Source: Lysobacter sp. Root690 (GTDB lineage Bacteria > Pseudomonadota > Gammaproteobacteria > Xanthomonadales > Xanthomonadaceae). Taken from it: DNA of 64,000 bases. The stretch is taken from contig NZ_LMHM01000017.1 of assembly GCF_001427785.1 (NCBI RefSeq), positions 146,662 through 210,661 of the forward strand. Reading direction: 5' to 3'. Of this stretch, positions 40,079 through 47,733 are shown one piece after another (within the stretch, counting starts at the first letter, position 1; every line of letters begins with the position of its first letter). Position numbers and translations under genes: made by a program. The notes under the pieces were generated by a model, which was not told the DNA's origin, did no database searches, and saw nothing but the letters and a program-made list of their open reading frames with translations.

Positions 40079-40489
40079 ATGGCTGACAGATTGTCCCCGG
40101 ATGCGCGGAGCAGGCTAATGGCTCGAATCCGCTCACGCAACACAATTCCCGAGCTTCGTGTTCGATCAATTCTGCATCGATTGGGCTTTCGTTTTAGGTT
40201 GCACAAAAAAGACCTGCCAGGCACGCCTGACATTGTGCTTGTTAGCAGGCGTACCGTAATTTTTGTGCACGGCTGCTTCTGGCACGGGCACTCATGCAAA
40301 GTGGGGAAGATGCCGAAGTCGAGGATTGAGTACTGGGAGGCGAAGATTGAAACGAACAGACGCAGGGATGCGTTGAAACGAAAGCAGCTGCGCAAGCTCA
40401 ACTGGAAGGTCTTAACGATCTGGGAGTGCGAGCTGAAGGCGGTGGATAAGCTAGAGCGCAAGCTGGACAAAAAAATACGTTTAACGTAA
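40079..40489 (+). CDS. vsr: Very short patch repair endonuclease
   Basis: A 136-residue Vsr endonuclease that nicks DNA next to T:G mismatches produced by deamination of 5-methylcytosine, starting repair to C:G. The start MADRLSPDARSRLMARIRS is as in the family. Motifs are NTIPELRVRSILHRLGFRFR, the catalytic aspartate in DLPGTPDIVL, and the zinc and active-site residues in VFVHGCFWHGHSC, with a lysine-rich C-terminus. It is divergent from the cytosine methyltransferase it protects against. The base composition is lower in GC than the core genes. Vsr-fold proteins are also found as restriction nucleases, but the close fit to Vsr motifs favours repair. Confidence 0.93.
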   Translation: MADRLSPDARSRLMARIRSRNTIPELRVRSILHRLGFRFRLHKKDLPGTPDIVLVSRRTVIFVHGCFWHGHSCKVGKMPKSRIEYWEAKIETNRRRDALKRKQLRKLNWKVLTIWECELKAVDKLERKLDKKIRLT

Positions 40490-40525
40490 TTTACGCTCCG
40501 GAGGTTTGAAGCCATCCTTATCAAC

Positions 40526-40879
40526 ATGGCCCAGACCGAAGTAGACGCCCGCTCCATCTTTGCTCAGCGCTTGAAGCAAGCCAGGGAGGATGCCGGGCTA
40601 ACCCAAAAGGAGCTGGGCATGACCATAGGTCTACCGCAAGAAACCGCGGCCGTGCGGATCAACCGGTACGAGAAGGCGGTCCATGACGCCGATCTGGCGA
40701 CCGCGCGCCGCATCGCCGAGGCCTTAGGCGTCCCGCTCGCCTTCCTCTACGCCGAAACCGACACCATGGCCGAGGCCATCCTGACCTTGGGCCTGTTGTC
40801 CAAACCCGAGCAGCGCAAGGCCGTGGCCGACCTCAAGGCTCGGCTAGCGCAAGCTAGCGCGCAGGATAAGAAGGCCTAA
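40526..40879 (+). CDS. Xre-family (Cro/C1-type) transcriptional regulator
   Basis: A 117-residue helix-turn-helix protein. The HTH is in residues 10-65 (FAQRLKQAREDAGLTQKELG, then GLPQETAAVRINRYEKAVHD), followed by RRIAEALGVPLAFLYAET, where the helix bundle closes. A C-terminal helix (LLSKPEQRKAVADLKARLAQ) may dimerise. It is more GC-rich than its neighbours in the island, resembling host codon use. It follows vsr by 36 bp. It may control the methyltransferase/Vsr divergent promoter, as C proteins do in restriction-modification systems. A decayed partial copy of this gene lies at 42728-42912, beyond the next gene. Confidence 0.9.
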   Translation: MAQTEVDARSIFAQRLKQAREDAGLTQKELGMTIGLPQETAAVRINRYEKAVHDADLATARRIAEALGVPLAFLYAETDTMAEAILTLGLLSKPEQRKAVADLKARLAQASAQDKKA

Positions 40880-40982
40880 TCTATCGGCTGGATGCGTGCT
40901 CGATGGCTTTGACGCTGGCGCATCCGAAGCGTTCGGCCTGCCTCACGCCGAACAACCGTCCATCTCTTAGTCCTACACCAAC

Positions 40983-42674
40983 ATGACTGATCCAGTGCAC
41001 CTTCTTCAGGAGGCTGTCGAGCTTGAGCGGCATATCCTTAGCGGATATGAGAAGCCGTCCGAAGCATTAACGTTGGAAACTCTTCGTGCACTGGATTTCG
41101 CACATTGTCGTGAGCTTTTTCCAGAGTTCCAGTTGTCAGATAGCTCTGAATTGCAAATAGAGAGTGTCCGTCAGTGGTCGATCAATGCTGCCTTGAAGCG
41201 AGTTTTTCCCATAGAGCTGAGCGCGAGCGAACCCGAAATACCTCTCTCAACTGAGACGAGCGCGGAACATGTAGACGAATTCCTGCTTAGGATGGGATGG
41301 CTCTCAATGGCTGAACGGCAACTTTCGTTGCTGCGTTCGGGCGCGCTAAAAGGGGTGGTCGACGGCCGCAAAGTGCAAGGGATGACCCTGCTTGTTCTAT
41401 CGATACAGGATCCCAGTGCGTATCGAGAGCAAGTGGGTTATGGCGGTCTCAAGTGGCTCAGTGACATGGTGGTTGCCGAGGATCGCCCCAAAGAAGAGAT
41501 CTTGGAGCAGCGCTATATGCAATTGCTTCCTCGTTTGAAGGAGTATATTCGCAGTAGTGAGTCGCCTGATGAATTGCCGTTCGACGATGTCGATCAATAC
41601 TTTCATGAGTGGGCTGTTCTATATCTACGAAGGATGTCATTTAGAGACATGCTCGCCGATGATGATTGTTTTGGCGGCCGTCAATTCGCTCAGTATGTAA
41701 GCGTACTTGAGGCGTTGTCCGCTATGTCACAGCAAAGGTTGTGCTATTCCGCGCTTATGTGTGCGAACGGGACAGGGACTAGCGTCCGGAACATTCTCAC
41801 CGGCGGATCGAGCTACGACGATCTGGTCGAGTCAATAGCTAGTTTCCTTGACGCTGCGAAGCAAGAGGTCATTGAGATACTGGATCACTTGATGTTGAGC
41901 CCCGACAATGCCGAGACGCATTTGGGAGGAGACGTGTTGACTTTTGCTCCAGCCGTGAGGACGAGTAGCCAGTTGGTCTTGCTTCCTACATACGGTTTAG
42001 AACGTAATCCATTCACATTTCTTTGGACGGAGCTACGAAGGCGTTACGAAAAGGATTGGTTTGAAGCAGCCAATCGAAGGGAGGCTCGTTGGGTATCTGA
42101 GTTGCGGATGCAATTTCCTGCGCCTCGCTGGCGATGTCTGGATGGAGTCAAATTGAAGCGTGAGGGCAAGGTGCTCACCGACGTTGACTTCGCGGCGCAC
42201 GACACACAATCATCAAGTGTGATTCTGTTTCAGCTTAAGTGGCAGCAGCCATTTTTGAGCGACAACAAGTTACGCCGCAACAATGCAAGCAATCTGGTAC
42301 GAGACAGCAACAAATGGATTTCGGACATAGATAGCTGGGTGATGGAGTTCGGCATTGATGGGTTGAAAGAGCGTCTTTCAATAAAAACGGGTGACTTATC
42401 CGTGCACTTAGCCGTCCTGGGGCGCTATCACGCACACTTCACTCTAGAAGAAGAGCATGACGCGCGAGCTGTTTGGTGTGATTGGGGGAATTTTTTACGT
42501 CAACGTCGCCAGTATGCCGATGCATCGGCTAAGGAGTTCATTGACCGGCTTAGCGAGTCGATGGAACAGGCGGCAGCGGAGGTAATACCCGATTCGTTCT
42601 TTGTTCCAGTCGGCGAGGTCATGCTATTGATCAATCCTCAGAGAGTGACTCGTGCGGAAGACGGGGCAGGCTGA
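40983..42674 (+). CDS. Unknown large protein with possible PD-(D/E)xK nuclease core
   Basis: A 563-residue cytoplasmic protein that I do not recognise. The first 340 residues are mainly helical and acidic. The C-terminal third has a pattern compatible with a PD-(D/E)xK nuclease: upstream acidic residues in REARWVSELRMQ, then LTDVDFAAHDTQ (Asp402) and, 15 residues later, ILFQLKWQQ (Gln417-x-Lys419). That QxK form is seen in Mrr-like and related nucleases. Its codon use and AT content match the methyltransferase/ATPase part of the island. It sits between an Xre gene and a truncated copy of that gene. If it is a nuclease, it could be the restriction partner of the methyltransferase; this is inferred and needs structural modelling. 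Confidence 0.72.
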   Translation: MTDPVHLLQEAVELERHILSGYEKPSEALTLETLRALDFAHCRELFPEFQLSDSSELQIESVRQWSINAALKRVFPIELSASEPEIPLSTETSAEHVDEFLLRMGWLSMAERQLSLLRSGALKGVVDGRKVQGMTLLVLSIQDPSAYREQVGYGGLKWLSDMVVAEDRPKEEILEQRYMQLLPRLKEYIRSSESPDELPFDDVDQYFHEWAVLYLRRMSFRDMLADDDCFGGRQFAQYVSVLEALSAMSQQRLCYSALMCANGTGTSVRNILTGGSSYDDLVESIASFLDAAKQEVIEILDHLMLSPDNAETHLGGDVLTFAPAVRTSSQLVLLPTYGLERNPFTFLWTELRRRYEKDWFEAANRREARWVSELRMQFPAPRWRCLDGVKLKREGKVLTDVDFAAHDTQSSSVILFQLKWQQPFLSDNKLRRNNASNLVRDSNKWISDIDSWVMEFGIDGLKERLSIKTGDLSVHLAVLGRYHAHFTLEEEHDARAVWCDWGNFLRQRRQYADASAKEFIDRLSESMEQAAAEVIPDSFFVPVGEVMLLINPQRVTRAEDGAG

Positions 42675-42727
42675 GGGTTGCACGGTCTTCTCGACGACGA
42701 CCGTTGCTTTACGGATCAACCTTTACT

Positions 42728-42912
42728 AGAAGGCAGGCCATGACGCCGATCTGGCGATCGCGCGCCGCATAGCCGGGGCATTCTCGTCCCGCTCGCCTTC
42801 CTCTACGCCGAAACCAAGGGCGCGATAGTTCCAACCTGGGGCAAGCTGTCCAAACCCGAGCAGCGCAAGGCCGTGTCCGAGCTCAAGGCCCGACTGGCGC
42901 AAGCGTCTGCCA
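42728..42912 (+). pseudogene. Decayed partial copy of the Xre regulator gene
   Basis: About 185 bp closely match the second half of the Xre gene (40671-40860), including catgacgccgatctggcga, ctcgccttcctctacgccga and aaacccgagcagcgcaaggc. It has lost the start and the HTH, carries a one-base deletion and other changes, and cannot be translated into the same protein. With the intact gene it forms a direct repeat around the 40983-42674 gene, a sign of insertion or duplication at this place. Confidence 0.85.
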
Positions 42913-42984
42913 GCCGCGCGGGTTCGTAAGCCGGGCTCTGGCGTGCGCAGTGCCGGCGTTGCGTCGGACCGAACGGGCGTTTCT

Positions 42985-43293
42985 TCAGCCCGAAGCGCTC
43001 CGCCCAAGGCATGTTCGGGCCTGAGCGTGTTCCCGAACTCCATTGCGGAAAGCCATCGAGGCCTTCGAGAATCCCGCTGAGGGATTACGGAGAGTGAATT
43101 CGGAACTCGCGAGAGCGAAATACGCACTCCCGAAGGCCGGCGCCATACTCGCGAAAGCGAAATTCACTCTCCAGAAAGCCGATTTCACTTTCGCGAGTCC
43201 CAAATCCGTACTCCGGTAAGCCTCCGTCGCACTCGCGAGTCCGAAATTAGCTCTCGGTGGTCCCGCCGCGGCCTTCGCGAAGCCGAAAAAGCT
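42985..43293 (-). repeat. 42-bp-period repeat tract readable as 14-residue repeats
   Basis: The hexamer tcgcga recurs at 43107, 43149, 43191, 43233 and 43275, and tcgaga at 43065, so the period is exactly 42 bp. On the minus strand one frame is open from a stop at 43294 to 42985 and gives 14-residue units such as ANFGLASATEAYRS, VNFAFASMAPAFGS and AYFALASSEFTLRN. There is no ATG at the beginning; a TTG at 43203 is the first plausible start. It may be a remnant or a small repetitive protein. The rest of 42675-43507 shows no gene apart from the Xre remnant. Confidence 0.7.
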
Positions 43294-43507
43294 TTAACGG
43301 AATGACTCGTCGGCTTTCCTGTAAGGCCTTTTCGCTTTCCGGAATGTATTTTTTGCTCATCGATATGCCTTGGTGGCACACCGGGCCCGCGTCGCGGTCT
43401 TCCGCTGACAGGTTCATCCATCGGGCGCGGCAAACCCTGACCCACCCGCGACGGCAGGCATCGGCCCGTTTCGCACGGCGGGCCTGATAAGAAACAAGAG
43501 AAACGCC

Positions 43508-43900
43508 ATGTGGTTTAAGCAAGCAAAGACGCTCGATGGATGGGTGGATGCCTACCTCGAGGCGAACGAGGTCCCGGTCGAGCAGCGGGATGTGAACGGC
43601 CCGCACTGGTGGCCGATCGAGCGCGCGATGGTGACTTCCCGGCAAGTCAGCCCGGACACCCTTTGGGAGTTCATTCTGGCGGTGCTGGCAAGGAACCCGC
43701 CCGAGCACACGTTCTATTGTCTGGCGGCAGGGCCGCTGGAAGAACTTATCGGATACTACGGTGCCGATTTCATTGATCGCATCGAGTCGATAGCTCGCGA
43801 CGATGAAGCCTTCCGCGAACTGTTACACGGCGTTTGGAAGCCGCCTGGGGTCAGTGCGGAAGTGTGGCGGCGCGTTGAACTGGCCAGAGACATCATGTGA
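43508..43900 (+). CDS. Small DUF6869-like protein
   Basis: A 130-residue cytoplasmic protein, tryptophan-rich and acidic. The pattern WPIERAMVTSRQVSPDTLWE, then LAAGPLEELIGYYGADFIDR and FRELLHGVWKPPGV resembles DUF6869 proteins. These are small proteins often found near toxins or other accessory genes, and some relatives are suspected immunity or adaptor proteins. The function is unknown. The start ATG at 43508 is preceded by a purine-rich stretch (aagaaacaagagaaacgcc) that can serve as a ribosome-binding site. GC content is back to core level here, so it lies outside the AT-rich island. It is followed by a predicted T4SS immunity/effector pair. Confidence 0.7.
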   Translation: MWFKQAKTLDGWVDAYLEANEVPVEQRDVNGPHWWPIERAMVTSRQVSPDTLWEFILAVLARNPPEHTFYCLAAGPLEELIGYYGADFIDRIESIARDDEAFRELLHGVWKPPGVSAEVWRRVELARDIM

Positions 43901-44137
43901 AGTCAGCGGTAACGCCGTTCGCGCCGTATCGACCTGGTGTGCGGGCAAGCGGATCCGAATCAGACGATGACGAGCGTCAACGAAATCTTCGTGTGTGCGT
44001 GCCAAAGAAAGTCACATGTTTTCACCATCATGCCTCTTCAGTTGGGCGATCGAACGCATAAATTCCACAGCGGTCGTTGTTCATCGCATGACGGCTCGCT
44101 TATGCTCAATGCATCCTCTCACTATGCGGTGCAAGCA

Positions 44138-44809
44138 ATGCGCAACTTTCAGTTTCGCTGTGTTGCCGCAACTATCCGGCCGTATGCAGTCGCAGCCGCG
44201 CTGATCGCCTTCAATGTCAGTGCCTGCGCTCACAGCCCGACATCGCGGCGCAACGCCGCTACTACCCAGCAGGCCCATGACATGACCTCGTCCGAGCCCT
44301 ACAGAATCAGCGCGGCCAGCGAGCATCCCGATTTGACGCCAGGAGAGGTCGCGCGGCGGATGCTCAGGTTGGCGGAAGCGCTGCAGTCGATGGATGAGCT
44401 GAACGTCGAGGATGTGAAAGAGCGCACTGGCTTGCCGCTCAAGTACGCGCCGCTGGGCAAGGTGCATGCCTTCGCCGTGAAGCTGCCGGAATCTGGTTGG
44501 AGCTACGGAGTTACCTACGAGCAGGACGGGTCCTACAAAGCGGTCGAGCTTGCCTATCGCCATCCGGATACCAATGAGGCGTCGATGTCACCGGTATGCG
44601 AGGTCGACTTCGCGGCGGCATCCAAAGCGCTGAAAGACGCGGGCTACAGCAGCAAAATGGAAGCCGACGAAATAGGGCAGTCATCGGAATACCTCTTTCA
44701 ACGCGCCCGCGTGACAGTACGGGTGGTGCCCGCCGCTGAGTTCGCGCCGATCAACGGAAAACCCGCCCGTTCCTGCATCCAGCAACTGATGATCTCTTCG
44801 ACGGATTGA
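44138..44809 (+). CDS. Predicted periplasmic lipoprotein, immunity protein for the adjacent T4SS effector
   Basis: About 223 residues starting MRNFQFRCVAATIRPYAVAA; an in-frame ATG at 44102 is the alternative. The signal sequence ends in a lipobox (LIAFNVSACAHS, Val-Ser-Ala-Cys), which predicts a lipid-modified periplasmic protein. The mature domain has about 150 structured residues (PGEVARRMLRLAEALQSMDE, then GWSYGVTYEQDGSYKAVELA) and two cysteines (SPVCEVD and ARSCIQQL) that could form a disulfide. Its stop lies 2 bp before the effector start. In xanthomonads, cognate X-Tfi immunity lipoproteins are encoded directly upstream of X-Tfe effectors, so this is the expected arrangement. The immunity role is inferred from that context. 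Confidence 0.75.
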   Translation: MRNFQFRCVAATIRPYAVAAALIAFNVSACAHSPTSRRNAATTQQAHDMTSSEPYRISAASEHPDLTPGEVARRMLRLAEALQSMDELNVEDVKERTGLPLKYAPLGKVHAFAVKLPESGWSYGVTYEQDGSYKAVELAYRHPDTNEASMSPVCEVDFAAASKALKDAGYSSKMEADEIGQSSEYLFQRARVTVRVVPAAEFAPINGKPARSCIQQLMISSTD

Positions 44810-44811
44810 AT

Positions 44812-46623
44812 ATGGCAAGGATGAACAAGCAGCTGGATGCTGCCGTCGACGCGTTTGCGAGTTCGGCGGGTGTGACTGACGCTCATGTTGAACGCCTGCG
44901 CGAGACGCTGGTCTCGGACGACAAGTTGCTGGAAAGGATGAACAAAGCTGCCAGACAGGAACAACTGACGTCATTCGCGGTTTCAGCCAGGCCGGACAGC
45001 TTGGTGGGAGACATCGACATTCGTAGCGGCGTTATCGGACTTCCGCTTAATGCGTTGGCGCAATCTGAAGGCGCCTCGAAAGGCCGGTTGGATGCGGCGC
45101 TAAGAATTCAGGAAATGTCGCTGCGTTTCGGAAATGCCACTTACAAAGACGAAGCCGGCGTTACTGTTGCGGTATCGCAGGAGATGGTGAGCAACCTTCA
45201 GACGGCGATCAATGCATCTCCCGTGCTGGCTGATCGCATCGGGGCCGCGATAAGCGCCGAGCCAAAACCACATCTGAAGAGCTTCGGGATTCTGCCCCAT
45301 GGACAGGGCGCTGGGGCCGCTTACGATGGCGAAGAGAAGACAATGCTGATTCCGGCTTATCGACTGCAGAACAAGTCGTCGGCCAATAGCTCGGGATTCG
45401 ATGTCGCGCCGATGGTTTTTACGCTGGCGCATGAGACGCAGCATGGCTTTAATCATGGCAGCAAGCGTGAGGCATGGGCCGCCTTCGACGCCGAGATCAA
45501 GCAGATCGCGCGCGACAAAGATCCCATCAACGACTACACGCAGCCCATTGGGAAGTTTCTTCAGGCATCGCGGGAGGACGAGGCGCGAGCCGAGATTGCG
45601 GGCTGGAACGCGGTCGTGAGCATGAAGCGTCAGGCCAACGGTGAAGTCGGCCTTGAAGATATGGGCCGAACGAGCGGAATTCGCTCGCATATGCTATTGC
45701 AGCGAGACGACGCAACGCAGCAGTTAGTCGGAAAATCCGGTTTAACGTTCAATGCGGATTCGACCATAGAACCAACGCCGGGCAACGTTGAGGCCATGGG
45801 TAAGAACTACTTCGACCGCAAGCCCAAAGCGGATGGAGTCGAGTCGGCCGAAACGGCCACGCTTGGGCCGCACAATGAATCCGACTACCAGAACTACTAC
45901 GGGAGGAACGCAATAGAGCGGGTAATCCAGTTCGATCGCGCGTATGCGCATTCGGTGGGAGGCGTCCAACCGAAGATGCACATCGATATGGGCAGGCTGC
46001 GCTTGAGCGAGCGGCTGATGGAACGGCTGGGGCTGGAAATAAGCCCGCACCCTGAACGTCCCCATGCGTACTACGACACCAGCCAATCACCGCCAGCGCT
46101 TCATCATTTCGAGCACACCAAGACCGGCTCCAGATTGAATCAACATGTTCCTATCGAATCGAGCGCTTTGGGCGACCCGCCAGGCCCGATAGGCAATAGT
46201 CGGTTGTCGCCGATCCAACAGGATCATCCGGATCACGGCCTGTACTCCCAGATCGCGACCCAGGTTCGACAACAGGATCAACAGCACGGCCGCCAATGGG
46301 ACGAAACCAGCGAGCGTATGACCGCAAGCCTGTTGGTTCTGGCGAAAGAAAATGGCCTGTCGCGGGTGGATCACGTGGTCTTCAGCGCCAGGAACGAAAA
46401 AGTCGCCGCGGGCGAGCACGTATTCGTCGTCCAAGGGCGGCTCGACGACCCGGCGAATTTGCGGGCGCATATGAAAACGGACGAGGCCGTTCGAGCGCCG
46501 GAGGCGGTTTCGTTCGAAAAGATAGAGGCGATCAACGAGCGTATCGCCCGGCAAACGGCTCAGGCGCAGGCACTCGGGCAGATGCCGGAGGAGCCAACCA
46601 AGGCGCCGGGTATGGGGCGATGA
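44812..46623 (+). CDS. Predicted antibacterial T4SS effector (X-Tfe) with HETQH metalloprotease motif and XVIPCD
   Basis: A 603-residue protein starting MARMNKQLDAAVDAFASS; a TTG two codons earlier is possible. Residues 1-280 contain VAPMVFTLAHETQHGFNHGS, where His207-Glu-Thr-Gln-His211 is a zincin HExxH motif, with candidate third ligands in the EDEARAEIAGWNA segment. A middle region (about 325-440) includes ESDYQNYYGRNAIERVIQFD. Residues about 471-600 match the XVIPCD pattern: DHPDHGLYSQIATQVRQQDQ, then ERMTASLLVLAKENGLSRVD and VFSARNEKVAAGEHVFVVQG, with a glutamine-rich end. XVIPCDs dock effectors on VirD4 of the antibacterial X-T4SS. It is probably injected into the periplasm of rival bacteria. 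The substrate of the peptidase is unknown. Confidence 0.87.
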   Translation: MARMNKQLDAAVDAFASSAGVTDAHVERLRETLVSDDKLLERMNKAARQEQLTSFAVSARPDSLVGDIDIRSGVIGLPLNALAQSEGASKGRLDAALRIQEMSLRFGNATYKDEAGVTVAVSQEMVSNLQTAINASPVLADRIGAAISAEPKPHLKSFGILPHGQGAGAAYDGEEKTMLIPAYRLQNKSSANSSGFDVAPMVFTLAHETQHGFNHGSKREAWAAFDAEIKQIARDKDPINDYTQPIGKFLQASREDEARAEIAGWNAVVSMKRQANGEVGLEDMGRTSGIRSHMLLQRDDATQQLVGKSGLTFNADSTIEPTPGNVEAMGKNYFDRKPKADGVESAETATLGPHNESDYQNYYGRNAIERVIQFDRAYAHSVGGVQPKMHIDMGRLRLSERLMERLGLEISPHPERPHAYYDTSQSPPALHHFEHTKTGSRLNQHVPIESSALGDPPGPIGNSRLSPIQQDHPDHGLYSQIATQVRQQDQQHGRQWDETSERMTASLLVLAKENGLSRVDHVVFSARNEKVAAGEHVFVVQGRLDDPANLRAHMKTDEAVRAPEAVSFEKIEAINERIARQTAQAQALGQMPEEPTKAPGMGR

Positions 46624-46815
46624 CGACACCGCACTAGCAAGAGGGTCAAGTCCTGCAATTGGGCGACAGTGCTTCGCTGGGGACAGGATGAGCGCGGGCT
46701 GGCCGTGGTGGTGATCGCCGAACAGACGGTGCTGCCTGGCTGTGTGGCCGTGGATTGGGCGTATCTGCTGCGCGGCTGCATGATCGAGGTCGCCGCGTTT
46801 GGACTGATCCATTAG
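46624..46815 (+). pseudogene. Possible gene remnant downstream of the effector
   Basis: A frame without a start codon runs from after the effector to a TAG at 46813-46815. It reads NWATVLRWGQDERGLAVVVI and continues AEQTVLPGCVAVDWAYLLRG to FGLIH. The composition is protein-like, and it looks like the C-terminal end of a lost gene. It may be a trace of a second effector or an associated gene. This call is weak. Confidence 0.3.
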
Positions 46816-46871
46816 GATGCCGAAGCATTGGTGCAGGACGAAGGCCTCGTATTTCTCGCTCGGGCAACCCG

Positions 46872-47564
46872 ATGAAGCCAGATCAAGCCGAACTCTTCGC
46901 CGCGCAAGGTTTCTTGCGGTTGGATGCGTTCCATCCGAAGAGACGGATGGCGGCGATCAGGCAGAAGGTGCTCGATGAGGTGAAGCGGCTGTCGGCGCGG
47001 ACGAGCCCGATGAAGTCGTTGCGGCAACTGCCGTTCTTTCAGCAGATCGGAAAGCTGTCGGCGCTGGTGGATGTTCCGGGATTGCACGACGCGTTGGCGA
47101 CGCCGGAGCTCATCGAACTGATGGCCCGATTGGGCGATCGGGCGTTGACGCCCAGCCGGGGCACCCAGTTGCTGCTGTCGCCGCCTAGCCAGGGCGAGTG
47201 GACTTTGAAGGGTCTGAACTGGCATGTGGATGTAACCGCCGATCCGCCGCAGCGGCTGCCCGGCATTCAAGCGTTCTTTCTGATCGACGATGTGTCGCCG
47301 CGCGGCGGCGCGACGCTCGCGCTGGCGGGGTCGCATTGGGGCGATGCGATGGGGGATGGGTCCGCTTCCGCGCTGCGCAGGCTGTTGAAGACGTCGGATG
47401 ATCTGGAGCGCGATCTTCGCGGATCGGGCGTGTCGATCGTCGAAATGTCAGGTCGCGCGGGTGACATTTGTCTGATGGACATGCGGCTTTTGCACACGCC
47501 GTCGATCAATACGACCAGGCATCTGCGAATGATGGCGACATGCCGTTGTTTTCCGCGCGCTTGA
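46872..47564 (+). CDS. Phytanoyl-CoA dioxygenase-like Fe(II)/2-oxoglutarate oxygenase
   Basis: A 230-residue cytoplasmic protein with the double-stranded beta-helix oxygenase pattern. The metal-binding HxD is in KGLNWHVDVTADPP, the distal histidine is in MRLLHTPSINTTRHLRM, and a basic residue after it can bind 2-oxoglutarate. The segment IQAFFLIDDVSPRGGATLAL is characteristic of the phytanoyl-CoA dioxygenase family. The N-terminal part (FAAQGFLRLDAFHPKRRMAA) also fits. The substrate is unknown; relatives hydroxylate small metabolites. The start MKPDQAELF was chosen for agreement with the family's first helix. It stands alone on the plus strand between the effector gene and a VOC protein. Confidence 0.8.
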   Translation: MKPDQAELFAAQGFLRLDAFHPKRRMAAIRQKVLDEVKRLSARTSPMKSLRQLPFFQQIGKLSALVDVPGLHDALATPELIELMARLGDRALTPSRGTQLLLSPPSQGEWTLKGLNWHVDVTADPPQRLPGIQAFFLIDDVSPRGGATLALAGSHWGDAMGDGSASALRRLLKTSDDLERDLRGSGVSIVEMSGRAGDICLMDMRLLHTPSINTTRHLRMMATCRCFPRA

Positions 47565-47733
47565 TGCTATTTTTTCCCGGCACTCGCCGGGGTCCCGTTC
47601 AAAGATGTGATCGGGCATGCGGCGGCGCCATGAGACGATCGCGCATGCGCTTCGTGGCAGGCAGGGCATCGATGCTTGCCAGTGCTCCGCGCGACTTGAA
47701 TGCACGTATCCACCTGAAACCGGGAGAACGGCC

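Noticed and set aside
36414-42674. Prophage or integrative element carrying the island
   Set aside because: No integrase, phage structural gene, tRNA target or flanking att repeat is visible. Only the Xre half-gene repeat and the change in composition mark an edge.
43065-43316. CRISPR array or integron attC sites
   Set aside because: The 42-bp units have no conserved repeat/spacer division, no cas genes or integrase are near, and no attC core sites are visible; a degenerate tandem repeat explains them.
46087-46812. 241-codon minus-strand frame opposite the end of the effector gene
   Set aside because: It lies almost wholly within the XVIPCD coding region and gives an arginine/histidine-rich sequence without motif.
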